Source: an uncultured Sphingomonas sp.
GTDB taxonomy: Bacteria; Pseudomonadota; Alphaproteobacteria; Sphingomonadales; Sphingomonadaceae
Direction of reading: 5' to 3'
Length of the DNA: 64,000 bases
Assembly: GCF_946478955.1 (NCBI RefSeq)
Contig: NZ_CAMLDL010000003.1
Location: forward strand, 124,001-188,000
The notes beneath the pieces were generated by a model. That model made no database searches and had not been told where the DNA came from. It worked only from the letters and a program-made list of their open reading frames with translations. The position numbers and the translations under genes were made by a program. Of the stretch, positions 53,494 to 64,000 are shown in pieces. How positions within the stretch are numbered: position 1 is the first letter of the stretch; each line of letters begins with the position of its first letter.

Positions 53494-54795
53494 CTAGAAG
53501 GGGAAGAAATAGGGAATAGCGATACAGGCGGCCACCCACGTGACGAGGTTGAGCGGCAAACCGACCTTGATGAAATCGGTATAGCTATATCCGCCCATCT
53601 GGAAAACGAGCGTATTGGTCTGATAGCCGAAGGGCGTGGCAAAGGCCGCGCTGCCGGCCATCATCACCGCGACAATGAACGGCCGCGGATTGACGCCAAG
53701 CGATTCCGCAAGGGCCACAGCCAGCGGCGTTACAAGTACCGCCACCGTGGCATTGGACAGGAGTTCGGTGAGAATGAGGGTCGCGCCATAGAGCAGAACC
53801 AGCGCCACGAGCGGCTGCAGCCCGTCAAGCGCTCCAATCAGCGTGTCGGTAGAGCTTTTCGCAAGGCCGGTCTTTTCAATCGCAATTCCCAACACCACCA
53901 TGCCGGCGATCAGCATAAGTATGTCCGGTCGCAACCCTTGATACGCTTCATCCGCAGTAATCACTTTGATCATGATCAGGAGGACCGCGCCGCCAAAGGC
54001 CGCCGCGGCGATCGGCACAATGTTGAACGACGCCAACGCGATGACCCCGGCGAAGACAAGGCCCGACACAATTGCCTTCCACGCGACCAGGGAATGGCCT
54101 TCAGCGAACACGTCGGTCTCACCAAGCTGGATCTGGTGGAGTTCGGGGTCGTGAATGGGGCGCGACTGGTCTGCTTCTTCGACCCGGTCGGTTTCCAGCC
54201 AGGCACTGGCGAAATAGAGATAGATGCAACCTGCCAGGCCCATGGTCACGCCCACGCCAGTAATTTCGAACATGCCAAAACGAGGCTGCCCGGCCAGACT
54301 GGCCATATCGTTGACCAGCAAGTTGGTGGAGGTGCCGATTAGCGTGCAGCAGCCGCCAAGCACGGCGACATAGGACAAGGGGATGAGGAACCGCCGGGGG
54401 TTGAGGCCCATTCGGTTGGCGACATCACGCACCACGGGCGCACCCATCACCACGATCGGGGTGTTGTTGAGAAACGCCGACGCGGCGCCGCTCATGCCGA
54501 TGAGCAGCCAAATTCCCGTCGCGCCAATCCGCTGACAGAGGGCAACGCCCTTGCGGATGGCGGCGTCCAGTAGGCCCGCCAACTCCATTGCATAGGCAAT
54601 GACGAACAGCGACGCGAGCGCGATGATCGCCGGACTTGCAAAGGCGCCCTGTACCTCGGTCGGGCGCACTGCGCCGCTGACCAAAAGGACCGCCGCCCCG
54701 CAGAGTGCCACGACATCCGCACGTATCTTGTCGATCACCAGCGCCGCAACAACGCTGACCAGGACGACAAGCGTAACAATTTGGTCAGCCGTCAT
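53494..54795 (-). CDS. SLC13/DASS-type permease
   Basis: A 433-residue membrane protein with about eleven helices and the family motifs GMSGAASAFLNNTPIVVMGA and GGCCTLIGTSTNLLVNDMAS (the SNT-type ion/substrate loop), with a matching repeat in the second half (TELLSNATVAVLVTPLA). These transport sulfate, di- or tricarboxylates or arsenite. The RCK/TrkA-C insertion of the longer SLC13 members is absent. Start at 54795; a GTG/ATG at 54831 would add twelve residues. It lies on the opposite strand, between rplL and rpoB. Confidence 0.88.
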   Translation of the reverse strand: MTADQIVTLVVLVSVVAALVIDKIRADVVALCGAAVLLVSGAVRPTEVQGAFASPAIIALASLFVIAYAMELAGLLDAAIRKGVALCQRIGATGIWLLIGMSGAASAFLNNTPIVVMGAPVVRDVANRMGLNPRRFLIPLSYVAVLGGCCTLIGTSTNLLVNDMASLAGQPRFGMFEITGVGVTMGLAGCIYLYFASAWLETDRVEEADQSRPIHDPELHQIQLGETDVFAEGHSLVAWKAIVSGLVFAGVIALASFNIVPIAAAAFGGAVLLIMIKVITADEAYQGLRPDILMLIAGMVVLGIAIEKTGLAKSSTDTLIGALDGLQPLVALVLLYGATLILTELLSNATVAVLVTPLAVALAESLGVNPRPFIVAVMMAGSAAFATPFGYQTNTLVFQMGGYSYTDFIKVGLPLNLVTWVAACIAIPYFFPF

Positions 54796-54898
54796 GAACG
54801 CTAGTTTCGACCATGGATCGGCCTTTGGCACAAGGGTTTACGGAAATATTCCAATGCGGGGGTCGCCAAGTCGTTCCGATTCTTGTTAGGCTGCGACG

Positions 54899-55849
54899 AT
54901 GTTCCGCTGTCCATCCGCATCTCGATTTCTTGCTGGCGGCGCCCTGCTGGTTACGGCGACTGGATTTCTTGGCGCGTGCAAGCAGGAACCGGTGATTGAG
55001 AACAGGATTGAAGAGCCCAATGGCCTAATCCCGGAAATTCCTACCGAGCTTGCGATGGATCGCCCAGCCTTGTTGGCCGAAGTCGCTGCAGCAGCGAGCG
55101 ATTATGCGGCGGGCCTGGACGACGCGCAGGCCCAGGCGGCGCTTGATGGAAAGCGTATATCCTTCCGGATCCCGTTCGGTTGCCCGAGCGATGCGAGCGT
55201 CCTCGACAAGAGCCTGAAGCTAGTCGTTCGGCCCGATGGCAAGGCCTATGAAGCATCGGCGTCGCCGGACATTGGACTGAGCGACGTTCGGGCCGTCCTG
55301 CCATTGGCAGCATCCCCTTCGCCGACCGCTGACGCGGGCAATTCGGTTGGCAACGAGGCCGGCACGCCCGTTCCCGCTATTGAAGCGGCGGAAGGGTTTT
55401 GGGTGCCGCGTCCGTGGATGCTCAGTGACAAATGTCCAACGCCGCCTGCCGCACCGGCCGCCGTCGATGCTGACGCCGCGGAGACCGATCGGACAGCGGA
55501 CGGCAAATCACCTGCGAGGGCAGACGCGATCCCACTGCCACCCCTCTCCTCCCCGCCTCGGTCGGTCGGCCTGATCCAATATTATGGCGGGAGCGACAGC
55601 CGGGTCGGATATCGACGTGGAAAGCCGCTGACCAAGATTGAAACCATCACTGCGTCCAAACCGCCCCCGACCAGCGGCGCGATCATGGTGATGGAAGGGC
55701 GACTGCGCCATTTCCCCGGCGGCAAGGTCATCCTCTGTACCGGTGACGCGACATTGGGCCCGCCAAGCTGCCTGGTCTCGGCCAATGTCGACCGGATCGC
55801 GTTTCTACGTGCCGACAACGGCGCGATGATCGCCGAATGGACCCGCTAG
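54899..55849 (+). CDS. hypothetical lipoprotein
   Basis: A 316-residue protein with a lipobox (LLVTATGFLGAC) and a region with Asp/Ala-rich composition, a cysteine pair (FGCPSDAS and DKCPTPP) and a final segment with ILCTGDATLGPPSCLVSANV. No domain is recognised. It is 103 bp from the divergent SLC13 gene and ends 244 bp before rpoB. Confidence 0.65.
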   Translation: MFRCPSASRFLAGGALLVTATGFLGACKQEPVIENRIEEPNGLIPEIPTELAMDRPALLAEVAAAASDYAAGLDDAQAQAALDGKRISFRIPFGCPSDASVLDKSLKLVVRPDGKAYEASASPDIGLSDVRAVLPLAASPSPTADAGNSVGNEAGTPVPAIEAAEGFWVPRPWMLSDKCPTPPAAPAAVDADAAETDRTADGKSPARADAIPLPPLSSPPRSVGLIQYYGGSDSRVGYRRGKPLTKIETITASKPPPTSGAIMVMEGRLRHFPGGKVILCTGDATLGPPSCLVSANVDRIAFLRADNGAMIAEWTR

Positions 55850-55880
55850 GCTGAGGAAGCGGCGCCAATTTTTCCTGCCT

Positions 55881-55909
55881 CTTGAACGCTGTAGGAATTG
55901 GCCTATATG
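55881..55909 (+). promoter_or_regulatory. rpoB-rpoC promoter
   Basis: CTTGAA (55881-55886) and CTATAT (55903-55908), 16 bp apart, nearly the alphaproteobacterial sigma70 consensus. It lies in the 244-bp rpoB leader and supports independent transcription of rpoBC. Confidence 0.7.
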
Positions 55910-56093
55910 AGGTTCATCCAAACATAACGGCTCCGCCGCACGATTCTGCGTGCCCGGGGCTATTCCTGTCCTCGCCGGGACACGGGCCGATGCGCAGCGG
56001 ACCGAACGTATGGCGGGGAATTCACAGGAGCCGCGCCGGACTTAACACCAAGGGCCGCGTGCCTCAACGCGCGCCCAGAGCGCAGGGAAACTC

Positions 56094-60266
<4,173 letters not shown>

Positions 60267-60282
60267 GCCACTGGAAATTCTA

Positions 60283-60306
60283 CTCCCCTCGCCTCGGCGG
60301 GGGGAG
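60283..60306. repeat. intercistronic hairpin between rpoB and rpoC
   Basis: CTCCCC ... GGGGAG arms around a GCCTCGGC core, filling half of the 56-bp spacer. It resembles REP-type intergenic elements and could tune rpoC expression or message stability. Confidence 0.6.
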
Positions 60307-60322
60307 GTTGGAGAGAAGAGAC

Positions 60323-64000
<3,678 letters not shown>

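Overview
The window looks like chromosomal DNA of a sphingomonad (Alphaproteobacteria, Sphingomonadales). The reasons are the GC-rich codon use, alphaproteobacterial marker families (NDUFA12-type complex I accessory protein, DUF1476/zeta-type ATPase inhibitor, DUF2155, DUF4112, a double cold-shock-domain protein) and the order tRNA-Trp, secE, nusG ... rplK, rplA ... rplJ, rplL ... rpoB, rpoC. I see no phage genes, insertion sequences, CRISPR array or rRNA. The assignment comes from reading the sequence, not from a database search.

Layout. 1-5.8 kb: a class A penicillin-binding protein, divergent from an orphan solute-binding lipoprotein and a DUF4112 protein; then nadA, a DUF4230 protein and an MBL hydrolase on the minus strand. 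6.7-10.2 kb: an XRE/MmyB-type regulator divergent from a small membrane protein, and a BlaI-BlaR1 (M56) pair with a perfect operator palindrome. 10.2-12.5 kb: a secreted hypothetical protein, a candidate sigma54-driven small RNA, the DUF1476-bolA-grxD operon and an L,D-transpeptidase. 12.6-18.8 kb: a CHASE4-like GGDEF-EAL protein, a quinone reductase, an MBL lactonase-like protein, scoB-scoA and an SCP2 protein. 18.9-26.6 kb: aldehyde dehydrogenase, LysR/YeiH pair, an MFS transporter with an unusual Met/His-rich N-terminus, an SRPBCC protein and a thiamine-diphosphate enzyme. 26.6-31 kb: csbD, thiG-thiS, aroQ-accB-accC and a TonB-like protein. 31-36.8 kb: a YcbB-like L,D-transpeptidase, a duplicated glycine-zipper protein, arsC-like, aat, DUF2155, NDUFA12, DUF192, a double-CSD protein and recX. 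36.9-38.6 kb: a fatty acyl-AMP ligase.

The last 25 kb is the transcription/translation cluster: tRNA-Trp, secE, nusG, rplK, rplA, rplJ, rplL, rpoB and rpoC (rpoC runs off the end). It is broken up. About 9.6 kb separates nusG from rplK and holds a YfiR-YfiN-YfiB c-di-GMP signalling operon, an NTF2-like protein, a GMC oxidoreductase, a Dyp peroxidase and a LysR-CMD-AKR-ADH cluster. A cupredoxin lies between rplA and rplJ, and an opposite-strand SLC13 permease plus a lipoprotein lie between rplL and rpoB. Each block has its own visible terminator or promoter.

The signals most worth following are the sigma54 promoter with small RNA at about 10.76-10.98 kb, the BlaI operator, the LysR/YeiH operator, the glycine-zipper/EF-hand-like duplication, the 226-nt antisense overlap of aat with a DUF2155 gene, the tandem 116-bp terminator duplication after rplL and the split ribosomal/RNA polymerase operon.
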